A stretch of 64,000 bases of DNA from the NCBI RefSeq assembly GCF_009765365.1, contig NZ_VTOM01000015.1, positions 62,001-126,000 on the forward strand, in the 5' to 3' direction. This stretch comes from Antarcticirhabdus aurantiaca. Lineage in GTDB: Bacteria; Pseudomonadota; Alphaproteobacteria; Rhizobiales; Rhizobiaceae. Of this stretch, positions 26,028 through 34,097 are shown one piece after another. The notes under the pieces were generated by a model. It did no database searches, was not told the DNA's origin, and saw nothing but the letters and a program-made list of their open reading frames with translations. The first letter of the stretch is position 1, and each line of letters starts with the position of its first letter. The translations under genes were made by a program, and so were the position numbers.

Positions 26028-26209
26028 GACTGCCCCTCCCCGGCCGGCGGCGCGCCGGACGAGCGGCGGCGCAGTCCCCGCGCTTCCAGGGCGGCCAGGG
26101 CCCGGCGCTGCGCGCGGGCGTCGAGGCGGATCCAGGCGAACAGGGCGAGAAGCACGATCGCCGTCGCGCCGTAGGCCGCGGCGACGAAGGCGAAGTAGTC
26201 GGAATGCAT
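26024..26209 (-). CDS. ccmD: Heme exporter protein CcmD
   Basis: A 61-residue single-pass membrane protein: MHSDYFAFVAAAYGATAIVL then LLALFAWIRLDARAQRRALAAL. The Y.aFVw.aYg...vvL......w...r.r...L pattern is CcmD. It helps release holo-CcmE from CcmABCD during cytochrome c maturation. GGAGAG precedes the ATG; its stop overlaps the ccmG start. Confidence 0.88.
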   Translation of the reverse strand: MHSDYFAFVAAAYGATAIVLLALFAWIRLDARAQRRALAALEARGLRRRSSGAPPAGEGQS

Positions 26210-26239
26210 GGGAGCGGACTCTCCGAAGAAGCGCTGCGG

Positions 26240-27001
26240 TCAGGCCGCCTCGGCGCGGCGGGCGGCGAGGCGCTGCAGCGCGAAGACGCGGCGGCGCAGG
26301 ATTTCCGTGCGCATGGCGTTGAGGTGGAGGGCGAAGAACAGCGTCGTGAAGCCGGCGGCGCAGACCAGAAGCGGCCAGAGAAAGGCCGGATCGAGCGTCG
26401 GCCCGCCGGCGCGCAGGACGCTCGCCGGCTGGTGCAGCGTGTTCCACCAGTCCACCGAGAACTTGATGATCGGCAGGTTCACGAAGCCGACGAGAACGAG
26501 GACGGCCGCCGCGCGAGCGTTGCGGCCGGGCTCCTCTTCCGCGCGGGACAGGGCGATCAGGCCGAGATACATGATGAAGAGCACGAAGACGCTGGTCAGC
26601 CGCGCGTCCCAGACCCACCACGTCCCCCACATCGGCCGTCCCCAGACCGAGCCCGTGAAGAGGCAGAGGAAGGTGAAGGCCGCGCCGATGGGCGCCGCCG
26701 CCTTGATCGAGACGTCGGCGATCGGGTGGCGCCAGACCAGCGTGCCGAGCGCCGAGGCACTCATCACGGTCCAGGCCATCATGGCGAGCCAGGCGAAGGG
26801 CACGTGGATGAACATGATCCGCACGGTCCGGCCCTGCTGGTAGTCCTCGGGCGCGAGGAAGCCGAGAACGAGCCCCGCCGCCAGAAGCAGCGCGGCGAGC
26901 CCGTAGAGCCAGGGCTGGAGCCGCCCCGACAGCTCCAGGAAGCGCGTCGGATTGGCGAGGATGGCGAAGCGCGAGGGCTTGGAAAGCGAAAGGTCGGACA
27001 T
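26240..27001 (-). CDS. ccmC: Heme exporter / heme-handling protein CcmC
   Basis: A 253-residue inner-membrane protein with six hydrophobic segments. The tryptophan-rich heme-handling motif is WGTWWVWDARLTSVFVLF. The flanking periplasmic histidines are in FIHVPFAW and NTLHQPASVL. CcmC loads heme onto CcmE. The usual upstream partners ccmA and ccmB are not present; the gene upstream is a gamma carbonic anhydrase on the same strand. Confidence 0.93.
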   Translation of the reverse strand: MSDLSLSKPSRFAILANPTRFLELSGRLQPWLYGLAALLLAAGLVLGFLAPEDYQQGRTVRIMFIHVPFAWLAMMAWTVMSASALGTLVWRHPIADVSIKAAAPIGAAFTFLCLFTGSVWGRPMWGTWWVWDARLTSVFVLFIMYLGLIALSRAEEEPGRNARAAAVLVLVGFVNLPIIKFSVDWWNTLHQPASVLRAGGPTLDPAFLWPLLVCAAGFTTLFFALHLNAMRTEILRRRVFALQRLAARRAEAA

Positions 27002-27065
27002 CGGCGTCCAGCTTAAAGGCTTTCTGGACCGCCGGCAAAATGAATGCTGCGCGAGGCGCCTCGCG

Positions 27066-27590
27066 TCAGCGCGACGACAGGCCGGCGGCGAAGCGGCGGG
27101 CGTTGAGGACGTAGACGTCGGCCGAGCGCTTCAGCGCCTCGACCGCGTTCGCGTCGAGCTCGCGCACGATCTTGCCCGGCGCGCCCATGACGAGCGAGCC
27201 GTCGGGAATCACCTTGTTCTCGGTGATCAGGGCGCCGGCGCCGATCAGGCAGTTCGAGCCGATGCGCGCGCCGTTGAGGATCGTCGCGCCCATGCCGATC
27301 AGCGTGTTGTTGCCGATCGTGCAGCCGTGGACGATGGCGCGATGGCCGATCGTGCAGTTCTCGCCGATCGTCACCGGCAGGCCGGGATCGACGTGGACCA
27401 TCGTCATGTCCTGGATGTTGGTGCGCGCGCCGATGGTGATCAGGTCGTTGTCGCCGCGCAGCACGGCGCCGAACCAGATGCCGACATCCTCGCCCAGGAC
27501 CACGTCGCCGATCACCTCGGCGCTCGGCGCCACGAAGCAGAAGCCGGCCGGCAGGCGAGGCGCGATGCCGTCGAGCGCGTAGATTGTCAT
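27066..27590 (-). CDS. Gamma carbonic anhydrase family protein
   Basis: A 174-residue left-handed beta-helix trimer subunit. The zinc-site histidines are visible in TMVHVDPGLPVTIG (first) and CTIGHRAIVHGCTIG (second and third, HxxxxH). Gamma-CA markers are FGAVLRGDNDLITIGARTNI, then QDMTMVH. It may hydrate CO2 or act as a PaaY-like thioesterase. The ATG at 27590 has GGGAG upstream. Confidence 0.86.
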   Translation of the reverse strand: MTIYALDGIAPRLPAGFCFVAPSAEVIGDVVLGEDVGIWFGAVLRGDNDLITIGARTNIQDMTMVHVDPGLPVTIGENCTIGHRAIVHGCTIGNNTLIGMGATILNGARIGSNCLIGAGALITENKVIPDGSLVMGAPGKIVRELDANAVEALKRSADVYVLNARRFAAGLSSR

Positions 27591-27726
27591 GCCCGCTCCC
27601 GTGATCCCGAAGGTCGGCGCCCGGATTTCATAGCCGCGTAAACGAACCCGCGGCCGCCCGCCATTTGCCCGACATTGTTCCCTGTCTACATGGATCCAAG
27701 GGAGGCGCAAAGGACGAGGGTCCGCC

Positions 27727-27987
27727 ATGACGTTCTACGAGGACACCGAGGCTCTCCGGAGCCGCGCGCACCAGATCTGGATGAGCGAGGGCTGCCCGGA
27801 CGGGCGGGCCCTGGAGCACTGGCTGGAAGCGGCGCGCGAGCAACGAAGGGTCTATGATCCCGCCCAGCCCTGGTACGGCGAGGGAGCGCCGCGCGGCGAG
27901 GCCGCCTTCATGCGGCGCATGCTGTGGCAGCCCCAGCCGCACGAGGCCGGACGCCTGCGGGAGGACGCGTTCGCCCGGCTGATGTGA
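27727..27987 (+). CDS. DUF2934 domain-containing protein
   Basis: An 86-residue soluble protein. The segment RSRAHQIWMSEGCPDGRALE then HWLEAARE is the DUF2934 pattern (IR.rAyeiWe.eGrPeGrdleHWlrAe). The tail (YDPAQPWYGEGAPRGEAAFM) is unassigned. Function unknown. GAGGG lies 9 nt upstream of the ATG. It is convergent with the OpgG/OpgD-like gene. Confidence 0.8.
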   Translation: MTFYEDTEALRSRAHQIWMSEGCPDGRALEHWLEAAREQRRVYDPAQPWYGEGAPRGEAAFMRRMLWQPQPHEAGRLREDAFARLM

Positions 27988-28020
27988 AGGCGCCTCGAAG
28001 CCGGAAAGGCCGCCCGGCTC

Positions 28021-29574
28021 TCAGCCGGCGGATGCCTGTTCCGGCGCGACGTCGTTTGATACCTCCAGCCGGTAGAGCCAGGTTTCGGAGGCCCGCGCGC
28101 CGCCGCGGGTGAGGTGGAGCGAGATCTCCACCGGGTCCTTGCGCGCCCCGTCGACGACGAGGTTGAACGTCACGCGCCGAGCCGTTCGGGGGCCTTGCGG
28201 GGGCACCTGCACGGACAGGCCCGCGACCTCGGCGTCGGACGCGCTTGCCACGGCCTCCACGGGTCCCGGGGCCGCGAGGCCCGCACCGTCGAAATAAACG
28301 TAGAAGATCCGGTGCAGCTTGCCGCCGTCGCGCTTGGGCATGTCGAGGCGGGTGGCGGTCGCGCGGGCAAGTCCGCCGCCGGCGAACCAGTCCTCGCACC
28401 AGCGCAGGCGGTAGGAAACGTCCAGCCGCTCCCCCGCTTCCGGCGCCCGCTCCGGCGTCCAGAAGGCGACGACGTTGTCCATGAACTCGCCGCTCGTCGG
28501 GATCTCCACGAGCTGGACCGAGCCGCGCCCCCAATCGCCGCGCGGCTCGACCCAGAGGCTCGGCCGGCGCTCGAAGAAGACCTGGCTCAGATAATGATCG
28601 CCGTTGCGGTCCCGCTGCATCAGGCCGAAGCCCTTGGGGTTCTCGTCGGAAAAGGCGCTGAGCGCGAGGTGGCGGGGATTGTCGAGCGGGCGCCAGAGAT
28701 GATCGCCCCGCCCCGTCTCGATCTGCAGCCCATCGCTGTCGTGCACCTCCGGCCGCCAGTCGTAGGTCGCCTCGCGCTCGCCCTCGCCGTACCAGAACAT
28801 CGAGGTGAGCGGCGCGATGCCGAGCCGCGCGACGCTGCGGCGGAAGAACAGCGTCGCCTCGACGTCGGTCAGCGTTTCGGGGGCGCGCTGCGTTTCGAAG
28901 CGGAAGGCCCCCGAAACGCTCGGCCCGTCGAGAAGCGCCCAGACCGTCGGGCCGCGGCCGTTCTGCGCCGCCTCGATCCAGAACTCGGTGAACTCGGGAA
29001 ATTCCTCGGTGCCCGGACCGCCGCTGTTGATCGCGATGCCGCGGGCGGAGATGCCGTATTGCGACAGGTCGCCGGAGGCGCGGAAATAGCTCGCGCCCAG
29101 AAAGGCCAGCCAGTCGCCGTCCTCGGCCCCGCGACCCGCCTCATGGACGCGGAAGCCCGCGAAGCCCGCATCGTCCGGCATCTTCTGGGCCGGGCTGTCC
29201 GCCGGCATGCGGAACATCGTGCGGTCGTAGACGAGTTCGCGCGCCTGACCGCCCGACACGACGTGGAGGCGCACGGGGCGCGGAAAGAACTGCCCGAGGT
29301 GAAAGGGCGTGACCTCGAAGGCCTCGCCGCGGAACAGGGCGCGCTCGGCCACGGGACGGATCGCGCCGTGGTCGTCGTAGAAGATGCGGCCGACGATCTC
29401 CGGGGCGACCTTCGGACGCTGCGCGAAGGGACGCTCGGCCAGCATGGCCGCCCGCACCTTGAGCGCCTCGAACGAGAACGGCTCCGCCGGCGCGAAGGCG
29501 TCGCGCGCCAGCGCCGCGAGCGCCGGCGAGGCGGCGAGAGCGAGAAGGGAGCCGAGAAGGGATCGACGGTTCAT
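28021..29574 (-). CDS. Glucan biosynthesis protein of the OpgG/OpgD (MdoG/MdoD) family, stand-alone copy
   Basis: A 517-residue periplasmic protein. The N-terminus MNRRSLLGSLLALAASPALA is a signal with a twin-arginine-like RR, so Tat export is plausible. The body has the family landmarks FLGASYFRASG, YGISARGIAINSG, PLTSMFWYGEGER, RPEVHDSDGLQIETG, GFGLMQRDR and the C-terminal SETWLYRLEV. OpgG/OpgD act on the backbone of osmoregulated periplasmic glucans. It is a paralogue of the opgG copy at 44.6 kb, with clear residue-level similarity throughout. A GTG at 29580 is an alternative start. No glucosyltransferase gene is next to this copy. Confidence 0.88.
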   Translation of the reverse strand: MNRRSLLGSLLALAASPALAALARDAFAPAEPFSFEALKVRAAMLAERPFAQRPKVAPEIVGRIFYDDHGAIRPVAERALFRGEAFEVTPFHLGQFFPRPVRLHVVSGGQARELVYDRTMFRMPADSPAQKMPDDAGFAGFRVHEAGRGAEDGDWLAFLGASYFRASGDLSQYGISARGIAINSGGPGTEEFPEFTEFWIEAAQNGRGPTVWALLDGPSVSGAFRFETQRAPETLTDVEATLFFRRSVARLGIAPLTSMFWYGEGEREATYDWRPEVHDSDGLQIETGRGDHLWRPLDNPRHLALSAFSDENPKGFGLMQRDRNGDHYLSQVFFERRPSLWVEPRGDWGRGSVQLVEIPTSGEFMDNVVAFWTPERAPEAGERLDVSYRLRWCEDWFAGGGLARATATRLDMPKRDGGKLHRIFYVYFDGAGLAAPGPVEAVASASDAEVAGLSVQVPPQGPRTARRVTFNLVVDGARKDPVEISLHLTRGGARASETWLYRLEVSNDVAPEQASAG

Positions 29575-29763
29575 GGGCACTCCGCTGCGCCGACGCGCCC
29601 GACACGACGCGGCGCGCGGCGGAGTGCCGCTCGACGGGCGCGGGGCCTCGGCCTGCCGGCGACGCGACGCGGCGGCGCCCTCAAGACGTTACCCGCGCGA
29701 AAGCCGGACCGGCATATGGCCTCGGCCTGCCTGAACCTTTGCTGAACGCCTGGTTGCGGCGTT

Positions 29764-29934
29764 TCAGGCGTGGGCGGCGAGCAGGCCGGCGGTGGCCGGG
29801 CGCTCGGGGAGACGGGCGACAACGTCGCGGCTCGCCTCGGCGGCCTGAGCCTGGCCGTGGCCCTGGCCGCGCGACACCAGAACGGCCGTGCCGTCGGCGC
29901 GGTGATGAAGATAGAACAAGGGCAGGAGCGGCAT
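29764..29934 (-). CDS. Small hypothetical protein with a strong ribosome-binding site
   Basis: A 56-residue protein starting MPLLPLFYLHHRADGTAVLV. It is supported mainly by GGAGG 10 nt ahead of its ATG and by its position filling the gap between two genes. No domain recognised. The rest of the 29575-30065 gap holds no other gene that I can support. Confidence 0.45.
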   Translation of the reverse strand: MPLLPLFYLHHRADGTAVLVSRGQGHGQAQAAEASRDVVARLPERPATAGLLAAHA

Positions 29935-30065
29935 CGCGAAGGTCCTCCGGTTCGTGCAGGCGCGTCGGCGGTTCTGGCGCCGCCTCAAGACGCGTCGATC
30001 CAGTCTGCCGACCCGACCCGGCGCGAAGCTGGCCGAGGCCGCCCGCAGCCGCTAAGCTCCGTGTC

Positions 30066-30791
30066 GTGACGACGCTTTCCCCGCTTTCCCGTTTCGCTCC
30101 GGTCCTGGTCCTCGGGCTCGCCCTGGTCTCGCCGGCCGGCGCGCAAGAGCCGGCGACCCCGCCGTCGCTGACGACCCTCGACGCGCGCGCCGCCCCCTGG
30201 ACCTCGGTCGGGCGGATGAACAACAGCGCCTACGGGCGCTGCGCCGCCGTGCTCCTCGGCCCGCGCGTCGCCGTCACCGCCGCGCACTGCTTGTTCAACC
30301 GGCGCAGCGGCCGCTTCCTGGAAGCCGGTTCGATCCACGTGCTTTTCGGCTTCGACCGCGGCAGCTACGGCTTCCACGCCACCGTCGCCGCGATCGAGAT
30401 CGCCGACGGCTACGATCCAAAGGCGCCCGCCACCGCCCTGCCGAAGGATCTCGCGGTGCTCCGGCTCGCGCAAGCCGTGCCGGAAGCCTTCGCGCCGGCC
30501 CGCTTGGCCGAGCGCCTGCCCGATCCGGGGCGTCCGCTGACCGCTGCCGGCTACGCGCAGGAGCGCAGCGAGGTCCTGTCCTCCGCCCCGCCCTGCAGCC
30601 TGCAAGGGACCGATCCCGCGGGGCTGATCGTATCGGACTGCTACGCCTCGCACGGCTTTTCCGGCGGGCCGCTCCTCGACGCCGAAACCGGAACCCTCGT
30701 CGGCATGACGGTGGCCTCGGCGCTCGCCGACGGCCGGCCGGTGGCGCTCGCCGTCCCGGCCGCCCGCCTCGTCGAGGCGCTCGCCCCTTGA
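30066..30791 (+). CDS. Secreted trypsin-like serine protease
   Basis: A 241-residue protein. A hydrophobic signal peptide (SRFAPVLVLGLALVSPAGA) ends near residue 26. The chymotrypsin-fold triad is visible: His in VAVTAAHCLFN, Asp in LPKDLAVLRLA, Ser in ASHGFSGGPLLD. The cysteines of AAHC and the pair in CSLQ/DCYAS may form disulfides. It starts with GTG 30066 and has a weak ribosome-binding site. It is probably a periplasmic or secreted protease; the substrate is unknown. Confidence 0.85.
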   Translation: MTTLSPLSRFAPVLVLGLALVSPAGAQEPATPPSLTTLDARAAPWTSVGRMNNSAYGRCAAVLLGPRVAVTAAHCLFNRRSGRFLEAGSIHVLFGFDRGSYGFHATVAAIEIADGYDPKAPATALPKDLAVLRLAQAVPEAFAPARLAERLPDPGRPLTAAGYAQERSEVLSSAPPCSLQGTDPAGLIVSDCYASHGFSGGPLLDAETGTLVGMTVASALADGRPVALAVPAARLVEALAP

Positions 30792-30915
30792 GGGGGCCGC
30801 ATCGTCAGGCGCAATCGTCCTGAAACATCGCCGCGCTAGCCGTTTCATCCTGCGCGCGAGCTCGCGAGGAGCGACGACGCGGCGCGCGTTTCAACGATCG
30901 AGCGGGGCCCCGTTC

Positions 30916-32532
30916 ATGACAGTCCGCTGGCGGCAAGCCGTTCTTTCCGTTCTCGTCGGGCTCGCCGCCCTCATCCCCCTTCCCGCCGCCGCCAAGACCC
31001 TCGTCTTCTGCTCCGAGGGCAGCCCCGAAACGCTGAACCCGCAGCTCGCCGTCACCGGCACGGCGATGGACGCGGCCCATCCGATGTTCAACACGCTGGT
31101 GGAATACGCGATCGGCACGACCAACATCCGGCCGGCGCTCGCCGAGTCCTGGACCATCTCGCCGGACGGGCGGACCTACACCTTCCGCCTGCGCGAGAAC
31201 GTGCGCTTCCACGCCAACGACGTGTTCACGCCGACCCGCCCTCTCACCGCCGAGGACGTGGTCTTCTCGATCGAGCGCCAGTGGAAGGGCGACCATCCAT
31301 TCCACGAGCCGGTCGGCGGCACCTTCGATTATTTCCGCGATACGGGCATGGAGGACCTTCTCGAAGCCGTCGAGGCGCTCGACGAGCGGACCGTTCGCAT
31401 CCGGCTGACGCGCCCCGAAGCGCCCTTTCTCGCCGACCTCGCCCTGCCCTTCGCCTCCGTCCTGTCGGCAGAATACGCCCAGACGCTGCAGCGGATCGGC
31501 CGGCCGGAGCTTCTCGACACCCGCCCCATCGGCACCGGGCCCTACATGCTCGTCGACTACCGTCCCGACGTGGCGCTCCGCTACCGGGTCTTTCCCGACT
31601 ACTGGCGCGGCCGCCAGGTGATCGACACGCTGGTCTTCTCGATCACCCCCTCGCCGACGGCGCGGCTCGCCAAGCTGCAGGGCGGCGAATGCCACATCTC
31701 CGCCTTTCCGACCCCGGAGGACGCCGAAACGGTGCGCGCCAACCGCGACCTCCGGCTCTACACCGCCGAGGGGCTGAACATCGGCTACCTCGCGATGAAC
31801 ACGACGCGCCCGCCCTTCGACGACGTGCGGGTCCGGCGGGCGCTGAACGCCGCGATCGACAAGGCCTCGATCATCGCCAGCGTCTACGGGGCGACCGGCA
31901 CCGAGGCGACGAACCCGATGCCGCCGACCATGTGGGGCTACAATGCCGAGATTCCGCCCTTCCCGCACGACCTCGCCGAGGCGCGGCGGCTGATGACGGA
32001 GGCGGGGCTCACCAAGGGCATCAGCCTCGACCTCTGGTACCCGCCAATCAACCGGCCCTATCTCCCGGACGGGCGGCGCGTCGCCGAACTGGTGGCGAGC
32101 GATCTCGGCCGGATCGGCATCGAGGTCGAGCTGAAGACGATGCCCTGGGCGGAGTACCGGCAGGCCATGCAGGACGGCGACTTCTCGCTCGCCCTGTTCG
32201 GCTGGTTCGCCGACATCGGCGATCCCGACAACTTCCTCCACACGCTGCTCGGCTGCCCGGCCGCGCGCACCGGCGGCAACAACGTCGCGCGCTGGTGCAA
32301 CCCCGCCTTCAACGCGCTGGTGACCCAAGCCAAGGTGAGCTCCGACGTCGCCCGCCGCAGCGCGCTCTACGAGGAGGCGCAGGTCCTGTTCCACGAGGAC
32401 GTGCCCTGGGTGCCGATCGCGCACGCCAACTTCATGGTGGCGACGCGGGCGGAAGTGACGGGCTTCACGATCGACCCGCTCGGCTACCACATCGTCGAGA
32501 ACGTCGACATCGTGCCCGGTCCGGTCAACTGA
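30916..32532 (+). CDS. ABC transporter substrate-binding protein, family 5 (peptide/oligopeptide)
   Basis: A 538-residue periplasmic protein. A signal peptide (residues 1-26, LPAAAK cleavage region) is followed by the SBP_bac_5 pattern: LVFCSEGSPETLNPQLAVTG, ALAESWTISPDGRTYTFRLR, NVRFH, TGPYMLVDYRPD, and LNIGYLAMNTTRPPFDDVRV then RRALNAAIDK. The text is closest to dipeptide-binding DppA-type proteins. No permease or ATPase genes are nearby, so it is an orphan that may feed a transporter coded elsewhere. It overlaps the next, convergent gene by 8 bp. Confidence 0.9.
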   Translation: MTVRWRQAVLSVLVGLAALIPLPAAAKTLVFCSEGSPETLNPQLAVTGTAMDAAHPMFNTLVEYAIGTTNIRPALAESWTISPDGRTYTFRLRENVRFHANDVFTPTRPLTAEDVVFSIERQWKGDHPFHEPVGGTFDYFRDTGMEDLLEAVEALDERTVRIRLTRPEAPFLADLALPFASVLSAEYAQTLQRIGRPELLDTRPIGTGPYMLVDYRPDVALRYRVFPDYWRGRQVIDTLVFSITPSPTARLAKLQGGECHISAFPTPEDAETVRANRDLRLYTAEGLNIGYLAMNTTRPPFDDVRVRRALNAAIDKASIIASVYGATGTEATNPMPPTMWGYNAEIPPFPHDLAEARRLMTEAGLTKGISLDLWYPPINRPYLPDGRRVAELVASDLGRIGIEVELKTMPWAEYRQAMQDGDFSLALFGWFADIGDPDNFLHTLLGCPAARTGGNNVARWCNPAFNALVTQAKVSSDVARRSALYEEAQVLFHEDVPWVPIAHANFMVATRAEVTGFTIDPLGYHIVENVDIVPGPVN

Positions 32533-32782
32533 CGGGATCGGACGGGTCGATCTCGCGGATCCGCAGCCGGCCGCGCTCGGTGAGGCGCACCCACCAGGCG
32601 TCTCCCCAGCCGGGAGAGACCTGGCAGAGACGCCGACCGAGCAGCGCGTCGACGACCTGCAATTCCCGGTCCGTCATCGACTGCAAGGGACGGCCGACGC
32701 TGTCCTCCGGCGCGAAGCCGTCCTCGATGCTGGCCAGCAGCGCCGTCTCGGCGGGTGTCAGGATGGGGCGATGTCCGCTCAT
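32525..32782 (-). CDS. Hypothetical protein, 85 residues
   Basis: A small soluble protein starting MSGHRPILTPAETALLASIE and ending RLRIREIDPSDPVS. The middle (SMTDRELQVVDALLGRRLC then WVRLTERGRLRIRE) looks like a compact winged-helix or MarR-like wing, but this is only a suggestion. AGGA lies upstream of the ATG. It is followed 19 bp upstream by another unknown minus-strand gene, so they may be an operon. Confidence 0.6.
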   Translation of the reverse strand: MSGHRPILTPAETALLASIEDGFAPEDSVGRPLQSMTDRELQVVDALLGRRLCQVSPGWGDAWWVRLTERGRLRIREIDPSDPVS

Positions 32783-32801
32783 GGTCGGGTCGTTCCTGCC
32801 G

Positions 32802-33191
32802 TCAGCTGCGCCGCGCGCGCGGCACCAGGCTCGGCGTCATTCCGGCGAGCTGGACGTGCAGGTCGTGGGCGGTCGCGCGATTCATGGCGAAGCGGAACGG
32901 GGCGCCGGACGCGCCGAACAGCGACAGGACGGTGAGCCGGCCGTCCTCCGAATCCCCCACCTCGACGCGATGGGCGCCGAACACGGTCCTGCGCCCGTCG
33001 CGCGCGCCGCCGGCATCCTGGCTGCTCAACGAATCGGCGAGGTAGAGAAGCCGGGGGAGCTCGGCGATCGGCAGCGCGATCACCAGCTCCCGGTCCTCGG
33101 CGTCGCGCAGCCGGATCAGCACGTGCTGCCGGTCCTCCGACAACAGGCCGCCCGTGACCGCTTCGAACCGTTGGGCATCGACTACCGACAT
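32802..33191 (-). CDS. Hypothetical protein, 129 residues
   Basis: A soluble protein starting MSVVDAQRFEAVTGGLLSED. It contains short beta-rich stretches (HVLIRLRDAEDRELVIALPI, RLTVLSLFGASGAPFRFAMN). No recognised domain. The start is ATG 33191, with GGGAGG 5-6 nt upstream. It is the first gene of a possible two-gene minus-strand operon, and a perfect palindrome lies 80 bp upstream in its likely promoter. Confidence 0.6.
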   Translation of the reverse strand: MSVVDAQRFEAVTGGLLSEDRQHVLIRLRDAEDRELVIALPIAELPRLLYLADSLSSQDAGGARDGRRTVFGAHRVEVGDSEDGRLTVLSLFGASGAPFRFAMNRATAHDLHVQLAGMTPSLVPRARRS

Positions 33192-33270
33192 GCCGCCTCC
33201 CTGCCCATTCCCCAACGGCATATCATATCTGCCGGTACGTCAAGCTTTAACGGGAGCAGCCTCGCGAGGG

Positions 33271-33288
33271 ATCCCCCAAATGGGGGAT
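33271..33288. promoter_or_regulatory. Operator-like palindrome
   Basis: ATCCCCCA-AA-TGGGGGAT: perfect 8-bp inverted arms around AA, 80 bp upstream of the 33191 start and 187 bp upstream of the divergent DUF995 gene. The dyad is typical of a dimeric regulator site; the regulator is unknown. Confidence 0.5.
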
Positions 33289-33474
33289 GAAACGGCCCGG
33301 CGCGAAGAAAAGATCCGGCGCTCGCTCGACCGGCAGCCGACGCCTGCCTCCTTTTCTTGAGGCCTGCTGACAACAAGAACGGCTTTTTCGCAAGACCATA
33401 AACCTGGATCAAGTTCGGCGATTGATTCGTCGCGCCTTTACGCTCCTCCTACTCAACAAGAAAGGGAGGATGAA

Positions 33475-33951
33475 ATGAGTCCTGCGTATCGCCTTATCGA
33501 ATCGAGCCTCCTGATACTGGCTTTTCTATCGACTTCCACGTGGTCGGCCCAGCTTCCGGCAATATCCAGGCCGGCCGATGCTGCAGCCATACGGCAGATC
33601 TATGCCGGAAAGACCTGGGCGTGGAAGAAACGGCCGACCGGAATCTACTTCGCCCCGTCCGGGGCGCTCCAGGCCTACGAGAACGCGCCCGACGAGCGCG
33701 TCGGCACCGGCAGCTGGCGCGTCGACGACAAGGGACGGCTGTGCGTCGATATCCGCTGGCAGCGGACTGCCGGCGGCGACAGCCGGCACAAGTCATGCTG
33801 GAGCCACCGCCGCGTCGGCAGCGTGATCTGGAAGCAGCACGACGCCCGCAGCGAGTGGTACAGCGTTTCCGGCCGCTCGCGGGAGGGCGGACGCATCTCC
33901 GACGGCGACCGGATCAGCCCGGCCGTCGATCGCGCCCGCGCGCGGCGCTGA
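33475..33951 (+). CDS. DUF995 domain-containing exported protein
   Basis: A 158-residue protein. A hydrophobic leader (LIESSLLILAFLSTSTWSAQ) precedes the DUF995 core: IYAGKTWAWKKRPTGIYFAP, GTGSWRVDDKGRLCVDIRW and CWSHRRVGSVIW. DUF995 proteins are small periplasmic or secreted proteins of rhizobia with unknown function. GGGAGG precedes the ATG by 6 nt. The upstream 100 bp is notably less GC-rich than the rest, consistent with a promoter. Confidence 0.82.
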   Translation: MSPAYRLIESSLLILAFLSTSTWSAQLPAISRPADAAAIRQIYAGKTWAWKKRPTGIYFAPSGALQAYENAPDERVGTGSWRVDDKGRLCVDIRWQRTAGGDSRHKSCWSHRRVGSVIWKQHDARSEWYSVSGRSREGGRISDGDRISPAVDRARARR

Positions 33952-34097
33952 CGGCGGCGCCGCCGACCGAGGGCGCGCTGCCGCCGGCATCGGCATCGCC
34001 CGCCTCGGCGGCACCAACCCCGTCTTCGCCCGATCGACGGCGCGTTGACAGCGCCGCGTCCTTGCCGCCACAGGTCGGCGGCGAGACGGAGGCGGCG

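Noticed and set aside
33398-33411. FNR/FixK box upstream of the DUF995 gene
   Set aside because: Only the right half (ATCAA) matches; the left half TAAAC has two of five consensus bases.
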